Shown: piece by piece, positions 6,789 through 15,350 of the stretch | Layout of the letters: each line of letters starts with the position of its first letter | Position numbering within the stretch: the first letter of the stretch is position 1 | Position numbers and translations under genes: made by a program | The notes under the pieces: model-generated | The model's input: the letters and a program-made list of their open reading frames with translations, nothing else | What the model was told of the DNA's origin: nothing | Databases searched by the model: none | From: Bacteroidales bacterium UBA1197 | GTDB lineage: Bacteria; Bacteroidota; Bacteroidia; Bacteroidales; UBA932 | Direction: 5' to 3' | DNA length: 34,572 nucleotides | NCBI GenBank assembly: GCA_002309995.1 | Contig: DBYB01000016.1 | Span: forward strand, 6,248-40,819

Positions 6789-8735
6789 TTAGTCCTTGTA
6801 ATTTCTGGTTATAACCTTGATATTCTCATACACGAGAGGCTCCTTGTGGAGTTCGGGCTCCACGCCTTCTCCCTTGTATTCCCAAGCCGCCACATACATA
6901 TAGTTGGCATCGTCGCGCTTGGCCTCGCCTTCCTCGGTCTGGCTCTCCACGCGGAAGTGGCCGCCGCAGGACTCGTTGCGGTTGAGAGCGTCGCGGGCCA
7001 TAAGTTCTCCGATCTCGAAGAAATCTTCCAGACGTAAGGCCTTCTCAAGTTCCTGGTTGAACTCGAACTGGGTACCGGGAACGTTGACCTTCTCGTAGAA
7101 TTCCTTGCGCAGATCCTGAATAAGTTTGATAGCCTTCTCGAGGCCGGCCTTCTCGCGGGCCATACCGACATACTCCCACATAATGAGACCGAGACGCTTG
7201 TGGATGGAATCCACGGTCTCTGTGCCCTTGATGGAGAGAAGCCTGTCTATACGTGCCTGAACGGCCTTTTCTGCCTCGTTGAACTCAGGACGGTTGACGT
7301 CGGTCTTGGGCTCAGCGAACTTCTTGGAGAGATAATCACCGATGGTAACGGGAACCACGAAATAACCGTCGGCAAGACCCTGCATAAGGGCGGATGCGCC
7401 GAGGCGGTTGCCGCCGTGGTCGGAGAAGTTAGCCTCACCAATTGCATACAGACCGGGGATGGTGGTCTGCAGATCATAATCTACCCAGATACCTCCCATA
7501 GTGTAATGGATGGCAGGATAAATCATCATAGGCTCCTTCCAGGGGGAAGAATTGGTAATCTTCTCATACATATCGAAGAGGTTGCCGTAACGCTCGGCGA
7601 CCTTCTGATGGCCCAGACGGTTGATGGCGTCGGAGAAATCCAGGAACACTGCCAGACCGGTCTCGTTTACGCCGAAGCCAGCGTCGCAACGCTCTTTGGC
7701 GGCACGGGAAGCAACGTCGCGCGGCACCAGGTTACCGAAAGCGGGATAACGACGCTCGAGGTAGTAGTCGCGGCGATCTTCAGGAAGTTCGGACGGTTTG
7801 ATTTCGTGCTTGCGGATCTTCTCAACGTCCTCCTTGTACTTGGGAACCCAGATACGGCCGTCGTTACGCAGCGACTCACTCATAAGGGTAAGCTTGCACT
7901 GCTGGTCGCCGTGGACGGGGATGCAGGTAGGATGGATCTGCGCGAAGCAGGGATTTGCGAAATATGCACCCTTCTTGTAGCACTGGAGGGCGGCGGAACC
8001 GTTGGAATTCATTGCGTTGGTGGAGAGGAAATAGGTGTTTCCGTATCCGCCGGTAGCAATGATGACGGCGTGGGCGCCGAAACGCTCGAGCTGGCCGGTT
8101 ACCAGGTTGCGGGTGATGATACCCTTGGCCTCACCGTTCACCACTACGAGGTCGAGCATCTCGTGACGGGGATAAGACTTCACAGTGCCGGCGGCAATCT
8201 CCTTATTCAGAGATGCATAAGCACCGAGAAGGAGCTGCTGGCCGGTTTGACCCCTGGCATAGAAAGTACGGCTCACCTGCACGCCACCGAAGGAACGGTT
8301 GGCAAGATAGCCGCCGTATTCACGTGCGAAGGGGATACCCTGGGCAACACACTGGTCGATAATTGCGGCGCTTACTTCTGCCAGACGGTAAACGTTGGCC
8401 TCGCGGGCGCGATAGTCACCGCCCTTTATGGTGTCGTAGAACAGACGGTAGATGGAATCGTTGTCGTTCTGGTAATTCTTGGCAGCGTTGATACCTCCCT
8501 GTGCTGCGATGGAATGTGCACGGCGGGGAGAGTCGCTGATACAGAAAATCTTGACGTTGTAACCCAGTTCTCCGAGGGATGCAGCTGCAGAAGCTCCGCC
8601 AAGACCGGTTCCTACGACGATAATTTCAAGTTTACGTTTGTTGTTGGGACTCACTAAGTGAATTTCTGATTTACGCTTCGTCCATTTCTGGGCTAAAGGT
8701 CCGTCAGGAATCTTGGAAATAAGTTTATCGGCCAT
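6789..8735 (-). CDS. frdA: Fumarate reductase/succinate dehydrogenase flavoprotein subunit
   Basis: The 648-residue protein has the FAD-binding GTGLGGA motif (G42-A48), the RRAHSIAAQGGINAA signature whose H74 is the covalent FAD attachment site, conserved HPTC and IHYTMGGIWVD substrate-side motifs, and GEANFSDHGGNRLGASAL near the flavin. Its length fits the Bacteroides/Wolinella group of enzymes. It interconverts fumarate and succinate; in anaerobic Bacteroidales it is the terminal reductase that makes succinate on the way to propionate. A promoter is visible just upstream, overlapping the end of ruvB. In Bacteroides frdC (cytochrome b) usually precedes frdA; here only 65 bases separate frdA from ruvB, so that gene is missing from this locus. 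Confidence 0.96.
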   Translation of the reverse strand: MADKLISKIPDGPLAQKWTKRKSEIHLVSPNNKRKLEIIVVGTGLGGASAAASLGELGYNVKIFCISDSPRRAHSIAAQGGINAAKNYQNDNDSIYRLFYDTIKGGDYRAREANVYRLAEVSAAIIDQCVAQGIPFAREYGGYLANRSFGGVQVSRTFYARGQTGQQLLLGAYASLNKEIAAGTVKSYPRHEMLDLVVVNGEAKGIITRNLVTGQLERFGAHAVIIATGGYGNTYFLSTNAMNSNGSAALQCYKKGAYFANPCFAQIHPTCIPVHGDQQCKLTLMSESLRNDGRIWVPKYKEDVEKIRKHEIKPSELPEDRRDYYLERRYPAFGNLVPRDVASRAAKERCDAGFGVNETGLAVFLDFSDAINRLGHQKVAERYGNLFDMYEKITNSSPWKEPMMIYPAIHYTMGGIWVDYDLQTTIPGLYAIGEANFSDHGGNRLGASALMQGLADGYFVVPVTIGDYLSKKFAEPKTDVNRPEFNEAEKAVQARIDRLLSIKGTETVDSIHKRLGLIMWEYVGMAREKAGLEKAIKLIQDLRKEFYEKVNVPGTQFEFNQELEKALRLEDFFEIGELMARDALNRNESCGGHFRVESQTEEGEAKRDDANYMYVAAWEYKGEGVEPELHKEPLVYENIKVITRNYKD

Positions 8736-8769
8736 TGTATTATATTAATTAGGTATTCTAAATATCCTG

Positions 8770-8800
8770 CAATTTTAATCAATTTTCGCCACAACTCCAA
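8770..8800 (-). promoter_or_regulatory. Promoter for frdAB
   Basis: On the minus strand TTGG (8800-8797), a 19-base spacer and TAAAATTG (8777-8770, one mismatch to TAnnTTTG) lie 35 bases upstream of the frdA ATG, directly after the ruvB stop. This suggests frdAB is transcribed independently of ruvB. Confidence 0.5.
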
Positions 8801-9823
8801 TCACTGGGCAAACAAACTGCCCTCATCCAGCTCTTTCTGGAGGCCAAGATGCTTATAAGAGAGTTCTGTGGCTACACGTCCGCGCTGGGTACGCACTATG
8901 AAACCCTCCTTTATAAGGAAAGGTTCGTAAACTTCCTCGAAGGTACCCTGATCCTCTCCGATTGCTGTAGCTATGGTGTTTGCGCCCACAGGACCACCCT
9001 TGAAGGTACTGATAATAGTCCTGAGTATCTTGTTGTCTATGGCATCAAGGCCGCGCTTGTCTATATTGAGTTTATTGAGGGCATAGCGCGCAATCTCCAG
9101 ATCTATATGACCGTCACCCATAACCTGTGAAAAGTCGCGTACGCGGCGCAGCAGGCCGTTCGCTATTCGGGGCGTACCACGGCTCCTGAGGGCTATTTCC
9201 TTTGCTGCATCGTCGTCGATACCTATCTTGAGTATGGTGGCGCTGCGCTTGACTATCTTTACCAACTGCTCAGTATCGTAATAATCAAGTCCGCTTGTGA
9301 TACCGAAACGGGCGCGCAGGGGAGCGGTAAGCAGACCTGAACGGGTGGTAGCACCAACCAGGGTAAAAGGATTCAGGGATATACGTACAGACCTGGCACC
9401 CGGGCCCTTATCAATCATAATGTCGATTACGAAATCCTCCATAGCGGAATAGAGGTATTCCTCAACCTCAGGAGAGAGACGGTGAATCTCATCGATAAAG
9501 AGAACGTCTCCCTGCTCCAGAGAAGTCAAAAGGCCGGCAAGATCTCCCGGACGGTCCAGCACCGGGCCGGAAGTAATCTTCATATTAACCCCCATCTCGT
9601 TGGCGATGATGTGCGCAAGAGTGGTTTTTCCCAGACCGGGAGGGCCATGAAAAAGGGTATGGTCCAGAGGCTCACCCCTCATCTTGGCGGCGGCTATGAA
9701 AATCTTGAGATTGGATACTATTTCTGCCTGGCCTGTAAAATCTTCCAGTTCCTGGGGCCTGATAATTCCGTCTAAATCCTTATCTTTGCCCTCGTTTGTA
9801 TTGTGTGGATTGAAATCGGACAT
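8801..9823 (-). CDS. ruvB: Holliday junction branch migration ATPase RuvB
   Basis: The protein has 340 residues from the ATG at 9823 (a TTG at 9832 would add three). Walker A is GPPGLGKT (near residues 60-67), Walker B DEIHRL, sensor GATTRSG, arginine-finger region PLRARFG, followed by the small AAA+ lid and the C-terminal winged helix (RGRVATELSYKHLG). RuvB forms hexameric motors on the arms of Holliday junctions and drives branch migration with RuvA and RuvC. It is the first gene of the minus-strand block and starts at the AT-rich gap that separates it from mfd. It is not linked to ruvA. Confidence 0.97.
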   Translation of the reverse strand: MSDFNPHNTNEGKDKDLDGIIRPQELEDFTGQAEIVSNLKIFIAAAKMRGEPLDHTLFHGPPGLGKTTLAHIIANEMGVNMKITSGPVLDRPGDLAGLLTSLEQGDVLFIDEIHRLSPEVEEYLYSAMEDFVIDIMIDKGPGARSVRISLNPFTLVGATTRSGLLTAPLRARFGITSGLDYYDTEQLVKIVKRSATILKIGIDDDAAKEIALRSRGTPRIANGLLRRVRDFSQVMGDGHIDLEIARYALNKLNIDKRGLDAIDNKILRTIISTFKGGPVGANTIATAIGEDQGTFEEVYEPFLIKEGFIVRTQRGRVATELSYKHLGLQKELDEGSLFAQ

Positions 9824-9845
9824 TTCGTACAAGTCTTTACAATTA

Positions 9846-9853
9846 CAAATATA
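9846..9853 (-). promoter_or_regulatory. Possible -7 promoter element for ruvB
   Basis: The minus-strand TATATTTG is an exact TAnnTTTG match 22 bases upstream of the ruvB ATG. The sequence further upstream is AT-rich with no clear -33 box. Confidence 0.38.
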
Positions 9854-10076
9854 GTTCTTTTAATTTATATTTTGTTGTTTTTGATATCCGCTGTTAATTT
9901 GTTAACACTTTAAATTAGGTATTAATTATCAATCGATTATAAATTTTAAGAGTGTTGAAAACTTGTTGGGGTGATGGTTTTTGAATTGTTTATAAAACAG
10001 TCACCGCCGGAGTAAAAACAGAATAAACCGGTTATCAACAGGGTTTTCACTAGAGTTATTAACAATACGGTGCTTA
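9854..10076. other. AT-rich divergent gap with evenly spaced TTATNAACA boxes; candidate origin
   Basis: The gap between ruvB (-) and mfd (+) is far richer in A/T than its neighbours, especially 9854-9955. TTATCAACA (10032-10040), TTATTAACA (10056-10064) and TCATTAACA (10081-10089, just inside mfd) are spaced 24-25 bases apart and differ from the DnaA box TTATNCACA mainly at one position. TGTTAATTTGTTAACA lies at 9892-9907. All genes to the right run plus, and the three to the left run minus. This is compatible with a replication origin or simply a strong divergent promoter region. Confidence 0.35.
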
Positions 10077-13000
10077 ATGTTCATTAACAAAGAGTCCACC
10101 TCGCTTCTGGTAAGCAGAATACAAACCCAAAAGGAAGTATTCTGCCGTTCGCTGTTTCTCTCCGCGAGATGGTTCGTCCTCAGCCAGGCAGCTGTAAAAG
10201 GTCTCAATTTCATAATATTACCCAATCAGGAAGCGGCTGAATACTGCTCCTCGGACCTTTATGCATTAACAGAGGGTGACAGGGTTTTCTTCCTCCCCTC
10301 CTCCGGTAAAAACGTAGAAAGGAGCAACTATAAATCTTCCCTCGGAGTGCAGCGCACGTCCGCTGTAGAGAAAATCATCAACTATACCCCCGGAGAGCAG
10401 TTATTCATAGTATCTTTTCCAGAAGCACTTGAAGAACTGCTTCCTGCCGGCAAAAAGATTAAGGAAGCTTTTTTCGTCATCAATACCGGCGACAGCCTTT
10501 CTCACGAAAGCATAATTGAGAAGTTAGGAACCGAGGGTTTTGAGAAGGTTGATTTTGTATCGGCTCCGGGCCAGTTCGCCATAAGGGGATCGATAGTGGA
10601 TATATTCTCTTATTCCCGTAACCATCCGTTCAGAATCTCTTTCTGGGGCGATGAAGTGGAGAAGATAAATCTGTTCGACTGTAATACCCAACTCTCTATA
10701 TCCGAAGAACCACAGGCGGAAATAATTTCGGACATAATATCAGAAGGTGCAGAAGAAGGAGAAAGTATCCTCGAAATACTCCCCAAGGACTCCCTTATAT
10801 GGCTGGATTCAGCCGATATGTATAAGGAAAAACCCTTCTACAGGCTCACTGAGGCATATAAGCGCGTTTATATCGATACTCCCCTGGCCCGCCACGATAC
10901 GGATGCGGTAGAATTCAACATCGCCCCGCAACCGGTTTTCAACAAGAACTTCGAACTGCTGTCGGAGGATATTAGAACCAAGACGGAATCAGGCTATCAG
11001 GTATATATATACGGAGAAAAGGAGGCCCAACTCGACCGTATCCTGTCCATCCTCAGCCAGAACGGGTGCCCGCTGCCCAGGTTCGTCAAGAATACCAATA
11101 TCCACAGCGGTTTCATCGACCGGCAGGATAAGATTTGCTGCTACACCGACCACGAGATATTCGACCGTTTCCACCGCGTTAGTCTTCGCAGGAGCGTGGA
11201 GAAGACCGAACAACTCACCATCAACGACCTGAATTCCTTCAATATAGGAGATTACGTGGTCCATATCGACCACGGCGTGGGAGTATTTGGCGGGCTTGTG
11301 AGGATGCGCGACGACTTCGGGCGTATGAAGGAAGTGGTGAAACTCACCTATCGCGACGGCGACGTGGTGTTCGTGTCGGTACACGCCCTGCATAAGATTT
11401 CCCGTTTCCGCTCGCGTGACGGGGAAGCCCCGAAAATCAACAAGTTGGGTTCGAAGACCTGGCTTACCCTGAAGAACTCAGCCAAGTCGAGGGTTAAGGA
11501 TATAGCGAAGGATCTCATTCAGCTGTACGCCAAGCGAAAGGCCTCCAAGGCCTACGCGTTCTCCCCGGATACTTACCTGCAGGAGGAGTTGGAATCATCC
11601 TTTATGTACGAGGATACTCCGGATCAGGAACTTGCGTCCAAGGCCGTCAAGCGGGATATGGAGGGAGTGTGCCCAATGGACCGCCTGGTCTGCGGCGACG
11701 TAGGATTCGGAAAGACGGAAATAGCCATCCGGGCCGCATTCAAGGCCGCCGTGGACGGTAAGCAGACTGCCGTACTTGTTCCTACTACCATCCTCGCATT
11801 GCAGCATTACAACACTTTCCGCGAGCGCCTGAAAGACCTCCCGTGTACCATTGACTACGTGAGCCGCCTGCGTACCGCCAAGGAAATCAGCGATATACGC
11901 AAGCGCCTGGAAGCCGGCAAGATAGATATACTTATTGGCACCCATAAGATACTGTCCGACAGTTTCGTCTTCAAGGACCTCGGGCTGCTGGTAATAGATG
12001 AGGAGCAGAAGTTCGGAGTGTCTGCCAAGGAAAAACTCAGAAAATTGCGCACCGGAATCGATACCCTCACCCTTACCGCTACTCCTATCCCGAGAACCCT
12101 CCAGTTCTCCCTCCTGGGAGCCAGGGACCTCAGTATCATCAACACACCTCCGCCCAACCGTATCCCCGTGCAGACGGAGATTATCCTGTTTGACAAGGAT
12201 GAAATCAAGAGTATAATCGAGTACGAACTCAGGCGTAACGGCCAGGTGTTCTTCCTGCATAACAAAGTGGAAGAGTTGCCTGCAATCTATGAAATCCTGC
12301 ACCGCCTGCTGCCTGATACGAAGATTTGCCTGGCGCACGGCCAGATGGAATCCAAGACCCTGGAAAACAGGATGTTGGAATTCATCCGAGGCGACTACGA
12401 CATACTGCTTTGCACCACCATTATTGAGAACGGCCTGGATATCCCCAACGCCAATACCATCATCATCAACCAGGCACAAAACATAGGCCTGAGCGACCTG
12501 CACCAGCTGAGAGGGCGCGTTGGCCGGTCGAACCGCAAGGCGTTCTGCTATCTCATCGTGCCTCCTCTCACAACCCTTACCGACGACGCCCGTCGCAGGC
12601 TCAAGGCTATAGAGGAGTTCAGCGACCTTGGCAGTGGGTTCAACATTGCTATGCAGGACCTGGATATCCGTGGCGCCGGCAACCTGCTGGGCGCTGAGCA
12701 GAGCGGCTTCATAACAGAAATGGGCTTCGAAACCTATCAGAAGATACTTTCCGAGGCAATGGAGGAACTCGGCGTTGAGGCCGGCCTGGTGCAGAGAGGC
12801 GCGCGTGGCAGTTATTCCACTGACTGTACCGTGGAGACCGACCAGCCTGCAATGATTCCTGACGACTATATAGACATAACGGCAGAAAAGATACGCATTT
12901 ACAAGCAGTTGGACTCTATGCAGTCCGACAAGGAGATAGACCGTCTGGCTATCCAGTTGCAGGATCGTTTCGGCAAGATGACCCCGGAGGTGGAGAACCT

Positions 13001-13265
13001 CTTTGAGGTGGTAAAGATACGCAACGCCGGCTCGCGCCTTGGCTTCGAGAAGGTAATTGTGAAGAACGGAATGTTCATAGCCTTCTTCATCAACAACCAG
13101 ATGTCCCCTTATTTCCAGTCCGATACTTTTGCCCGTGTCCTTCAAAGGGTAAACGCCGGAGTATATAACCTCGAACTCAAGCAATCAGAAGGAAAACTCA
13201 AGATAATTACCAGAAAAATAGATACTTTGGCCAAGGCCAGGGATATACTTGGTAAATTAGAATAA
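10077..13265 (+). CDS. mfd: Transcription-repair coupling factor Mfd
   Basis: The 1062-residue protein follows the Mfd plan: an N-terminal UvrB-homology module (QFAIRGSIVDIFSY near residues 163-176), the RNA-polymerase-interacting CarD-like domain beginning NIGDYVVHIDHGVG (N389), then a RecG-like SF2 translocase with Walker A GDVGFGKT (540-547), DEEQ (641-644), TATPIPRTLQFSL and QLRGRVGR. The C-terminal TRCF domain closes it. Mfd removes stalled RNA polymerase from lesions and recruits UvrA for nucleotide excision repair. It is somewhat shorter than E. coli Mfd (1148). It is the first gene of a plus-strand run that continues to the window end. No TAnnTTTG promoter was recognised upstream. Confidence 0.97.
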   Translation: MFINKESTSLLVSRIQTQKEVFCRSLFLSARWFVLSQAAVKGLNFIILPNQEAAEYCSSDLYALTEGDRVFFLPSSGKNVERSNYKSSLGVQRTSAVEKIINYTPGEQLFIVSFPEALEELLPAGKKIKEAFFVINTGDSLSHESIIEKLGTEGFEKVDFVSAPGQFAIRGSIVDIFSYSRNHPFRISFWGDEVEKINLFDCNTQLSISEEPQAEIISDIISEGAEEGESILEILPKDSLIWLDSADMYKEKPFYRLTEAYKRVYIDTPLARHDTDAVEFNIAPQPVFNKNFELLSEDIRTKTESGYQVYIYGEKEAQLDRILSILSQNGCPLPRFVKNTNIHSGFIDRQDKICCYTDHEIFDRFHRVSLRRSVEKTEQLTINDLNSFNIGDYVVHIDHGVGVFGGLVRMRDDFGRMKEVVKLTYRDGDVVFVSVHALHKISRFRSRDGEAPKINKLGSKTWLTLKNSAKSRVKDIAKDLIQLYAKRKASKAYAFSPDTYLQEELESSFMYEDTPDQELASKAVKRDMEGVCPMDRLVCGDVGFGKTEIAIRAAFKAAVDGKQTAVLVPTTILALQHYNTFRERLKDLPCTIDYVSRLRTAKEISDIRKRLEAGKIDILIGTHKILSDSFVFKDLGLLVIDEEQKFGVSAKEKLRKLRTGIDTLTLTATPIPRTLQFSLLGARDLSIINTPPPNRIPVQTEIILFDKDEIKSIIEYELRRNGQVFFLHNKVEELPAIYEILHRLLPDTKICLAHGQMESKTLENRMLEFIRGDYDILLCTTIIENGLDIPNANTIIINQAQNIGLSDLHQLRGRVGRSNRKAFCYLIVPPLTTLTDDARRRLKAIEEFSDLGSGFNIAMQDLDIRGAGNLLGAEQSGFITEMGFETYQKILSEAMEELGVEAGLVQRGARGSYSTDCTVETDQPAMIPDDYIDITAEKIRIYKQLDSMQSDKEIDRLAIQLQDRFGKMTPEVENLFEVVKIRNAGSRLGFEKVIVKNGMFIAFFINNQMSPYFQSDTFARVLQRVNAGVYNLELKQSEGKLKIITRKIDTLAKARDILGKLE

Positions 13266-13282
13266 AAAAATTCATAACTTTG
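13249..13282 (+). promoter_or_regulatory. Promoter for coaX and downstream envelope genes
   Basis: TTGG (13249-13252, in the end of mfd), a 22-base spacer and an exact TAACTTTG (13275-13282). The predicted start near 13289 leaves a very short leader before the GTG at 13303. Confidence 0.5.
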
Positions 13283-13302
13283 CGGTTCGTGCGTTTTTTG
13301 AA

Positions 13303-14031
13303 GTGGCTAACCTTTTAGTGGAAATAGGCAACACTGCCGTGAAAGCAGCCTGGGCGGAAGGTTCCGTCCTGGGCAAGACCGTGCGTTACCAGGGCGAGAA
13401 GGTGATGGAATTCATAGCATCCCTCACCGAAAAGCAGGTTCCGCCGGTCATGTCGGTAGTGTCAGTACGCGACATAACCGCAGAGGAAGAGAGTATGTTA
13501 AGGTCTATGTGTCAGTATCTTATACTTATGGATACGGCACATCCCGATGTGCTCACAGCCTACGGTATCCCGGAGTATCTTACCTACGACCGCGCCGTCT
13601 CGCTCATCGCAGCAAGGCATATGTTCAAAGGTAAGCCCTGCACGGTTTTCGACCTCGGAACAACCCTCACGGTAGATTTTATGGACGGCCAGGGCCGTTA
13701 CCACGGAGGAAACGTTTCCCTCGGATGCCGCACCCGCTTCAAGGCGCTCAACCGTTATTCCAGGGCTCTCCCGCTGGTGGATATGCCCCAGGATTTCAAG
13801 TTTCCGGGCGATTCCGTGAAGGGTTCGATAGAGTCCGGAGTCATTTCAGGTATAATGTTTGAATTGGACGGGTATATACAGTCAAACCCGGACAGCGTCA
13901 TCATTTTTACCGGAGGCGATGCAATATATTTTGCCAAGAGGATGAAAAACTCGATATTTGTGGTTTGCAACCTTGGTCTAATGGGTTTGGCAATATTTAC
14001 TGATGAATATGTCAAGAAGAATATTCAGTAG
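13303..14031 (+). CDS. coaX: Type III pantothenate kinase CoaX
   Basis: The 242-residue protein is of ASKHA kinase fold. The phosphate-1 motif reads EIGNT (E7), where most family members have DxGNT. The second acidic motif FDLGTTLTVDF contains D117, the expected catalytic base. YLTYDRAVSLIAARH matches the family LGxDR segment and LGCRTRFKAL the ligand loop. CoaX phosphorylates pantothenate in the first step of CoA synthesis and needs a monovalent cation. The frame starts with GTG at 13303, as no in-frame ATG precedes the EIGNT motif. It overlaps the next gene by 29 bases, so the envelope genes that follow are probably co-expressed. The D-to-E change at residue 7 deserves a check but looks conservative. 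Confidence 0.92.
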   Translation: MANLLVEIGNTAVKAAWAEGSVLGKTVRYQGEKVMEFIASLTEKQVPPVMSVVSVRDITAEEESMLRSMCQYLILMDTAHPDVLTAYGIPEYLTYDRAVSLIAARHMFKGKPCTVFDLGTTLTVDFMDGQGRYHGGNVSLGCRTRFKALNRYSRALPLVDMPQDFKFPGDSVKGSIESGVISGIMFELDGYIQSNPDSVIIFTGGDAIYFAKRMKNSIFVVCNLGLMGLAIFTDEYVKKNIQ

Positions 14032-15331
14032 TCTGTTGCTGTCTTTTGCATTCCTGGCAGCTGCCGGTGTGGGCGTCAAGGCCCAGACCTACGGCAGCTA
14101 TACCCCGTACTCGCTGTTCGGGGTGGGCGACCTGGCTTCTCCGGGAACTGCGTACAACAAGACCATGGGCGGCGTGGGCATCGCCAACCGCAACCACCGT
14201 TTCCTGAACATTACCAACCCTGCCGCCGTAACGGCCCGCGACACCCTGTCATTTATGGCCGACTACTCCATCCTGCAGGACAACAAGGTATTCCGTCAGG
14301 GCGATATGCGTTCTGCGTCCAACACAATGAACGTCTCCAGCCTGGCAATGTCGTTCCCCATTTGGAAGTCGTCCGCGATGATGGTTGGTATCAGGCCTTA
14401 CAGCGACGCCGGATACAGTTACGGCTATCTGGAGACTGATCCCTCGATAATCGGGAACACGGGCAACGTGGCATACACGGCGTCCGGCAGCGGAAGTCTC
14501 TATCAGGTTTTCGCCGCAGCGGGTGTTACTTTCTGGCGCAGGCTGTCGCTGGGAGCGGAGTTCGACTATCACTTCGGCAAGATAGACAAGTCGTTCCAGT
14601 TGACCTTCTCCGACCCCTCCTACAACGGCGCGACCAGCGGACACATCATCCAGCTTACCGCACCTGCCTGGAAAGTCGGTATCCAGTACGAGCAACCCCT
14701 CGGAAGCAAGAGTTCGCTGACCTTGGGCGCCACGTACAAGTCGAAGGCCGCCTTTGCCGGCAACGTGGAGAGCTACCGCTATTCTTCCGGCAGCGCCACA
14801 AAAGACACCCTGGATTTCAAGACGGGCGTTCCCGGCAACATATCGCTTGCGAGCGAGAAGGGCGTAGGCCTCTGCTACAGGTATGCAGACAAGTTTATGG
14901 TGGAAGTCGATTACACCCGCGCCGACTGGCGCGACAGCGGAATGGCCAACGTGAGGGGATTCACCGGATATCTTAACGATGACGATGCCCGCACACCTTT
15001 CACTTGCAGCCTTTCGGAATCGTACAGGGTGGGCGTCGAATACATCCCCAACAGGAGCGATATCCGCTACTACTACAAGAAGATAGCCTATCGTGCCGGA
15101 GCCTATTGGAAGAAGGATTACTATTCCCTCTTCGGCAATCAGGTAAACGCTTACGGAATCACCATCGGAGCCACCCTGCCGGTGTTCCGAATGTACAACG
15201 GAATCACGCTTGGCGCAGATTTTGGACAGAGGGGCTCGATAAAGGACAATATGATCCGGGAGACCTACTGCAATTTCTCCATAGGATTCAATTTGCACGA
15301 CATTTGGTTCGTCAAGAACAGGTATGAATAA
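14003..15331 (+). CDS. Outer-membrane beta-barrel protein, OmpP1/FadL/PorV-like
   Basis: The 442-residue protein has a signal peptide (about 1-27, cleavage after VKA). The mature start SYTPYSLFGVGDL and the MGGVGIANRNHRFLNITNPAA segment are typical of a Bacteroidota FadL/PorV-related family. The remainder is a run of amphipathic strands with alternating aromatic residues, and the last strand ends in a hydrophobic/aromatic pattern. It is predicted to be an outer-membrane barrel. The cargo or role is not known; FadL relatives move hydrophobic molecules and PorV acts in type IX secretion. It overlaps coaX and is followed by the TPR gene 19 bases downstream. Alternative start: the second ATG at 14009. 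Confidence 0.75.
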   Translation: MNMSRRIFSSLLLSFAFLAAAGVGVKAQTYGSYTPYSLFGVGDLASPGTAYNKTMGGVGIANRNHRFLNITNPAAVTARDTLSFMADYSILQDNKVFRQGDMRSASNTMNVSSLAMSFPIWKSSAMMVGIRPYSDAGYSYGYLETDPSIIGNTGNVAYTASGSGSLYQVFAAAGVTFWRRLSLGAEFDYHFGKIDKSFQLTFSDPSYNGATSGHIIQLTAPAWKVGIQYEQPLGSKSSLTLGATYKSKAAFAGNVESYRYSSGSATKDTLDFKTGVPGNISLASEKGVGLCYRYADKFMVEVDYTRADWRDSGMANVRGFTGYLNDDDARTPFTCSLSESYRVGVEYIPNRSDIRYYYKKIAYRAGAYWKKDYYSLFGNQVNAYGITIGATLPVFRMYNGITLGADFGQRGSIKDNMIRETYCNFSIGFNLHDIWFVKNRYE

Positions 15332-15350
15332 TTAAAAAAGGTCAGATATT

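Noticed and set aside
11595..13184. 529-codon open frame antisense to mfd
   Set aside because: It lies opposite the highly conserved translocase motifs of mfd and has no recognisable domain.
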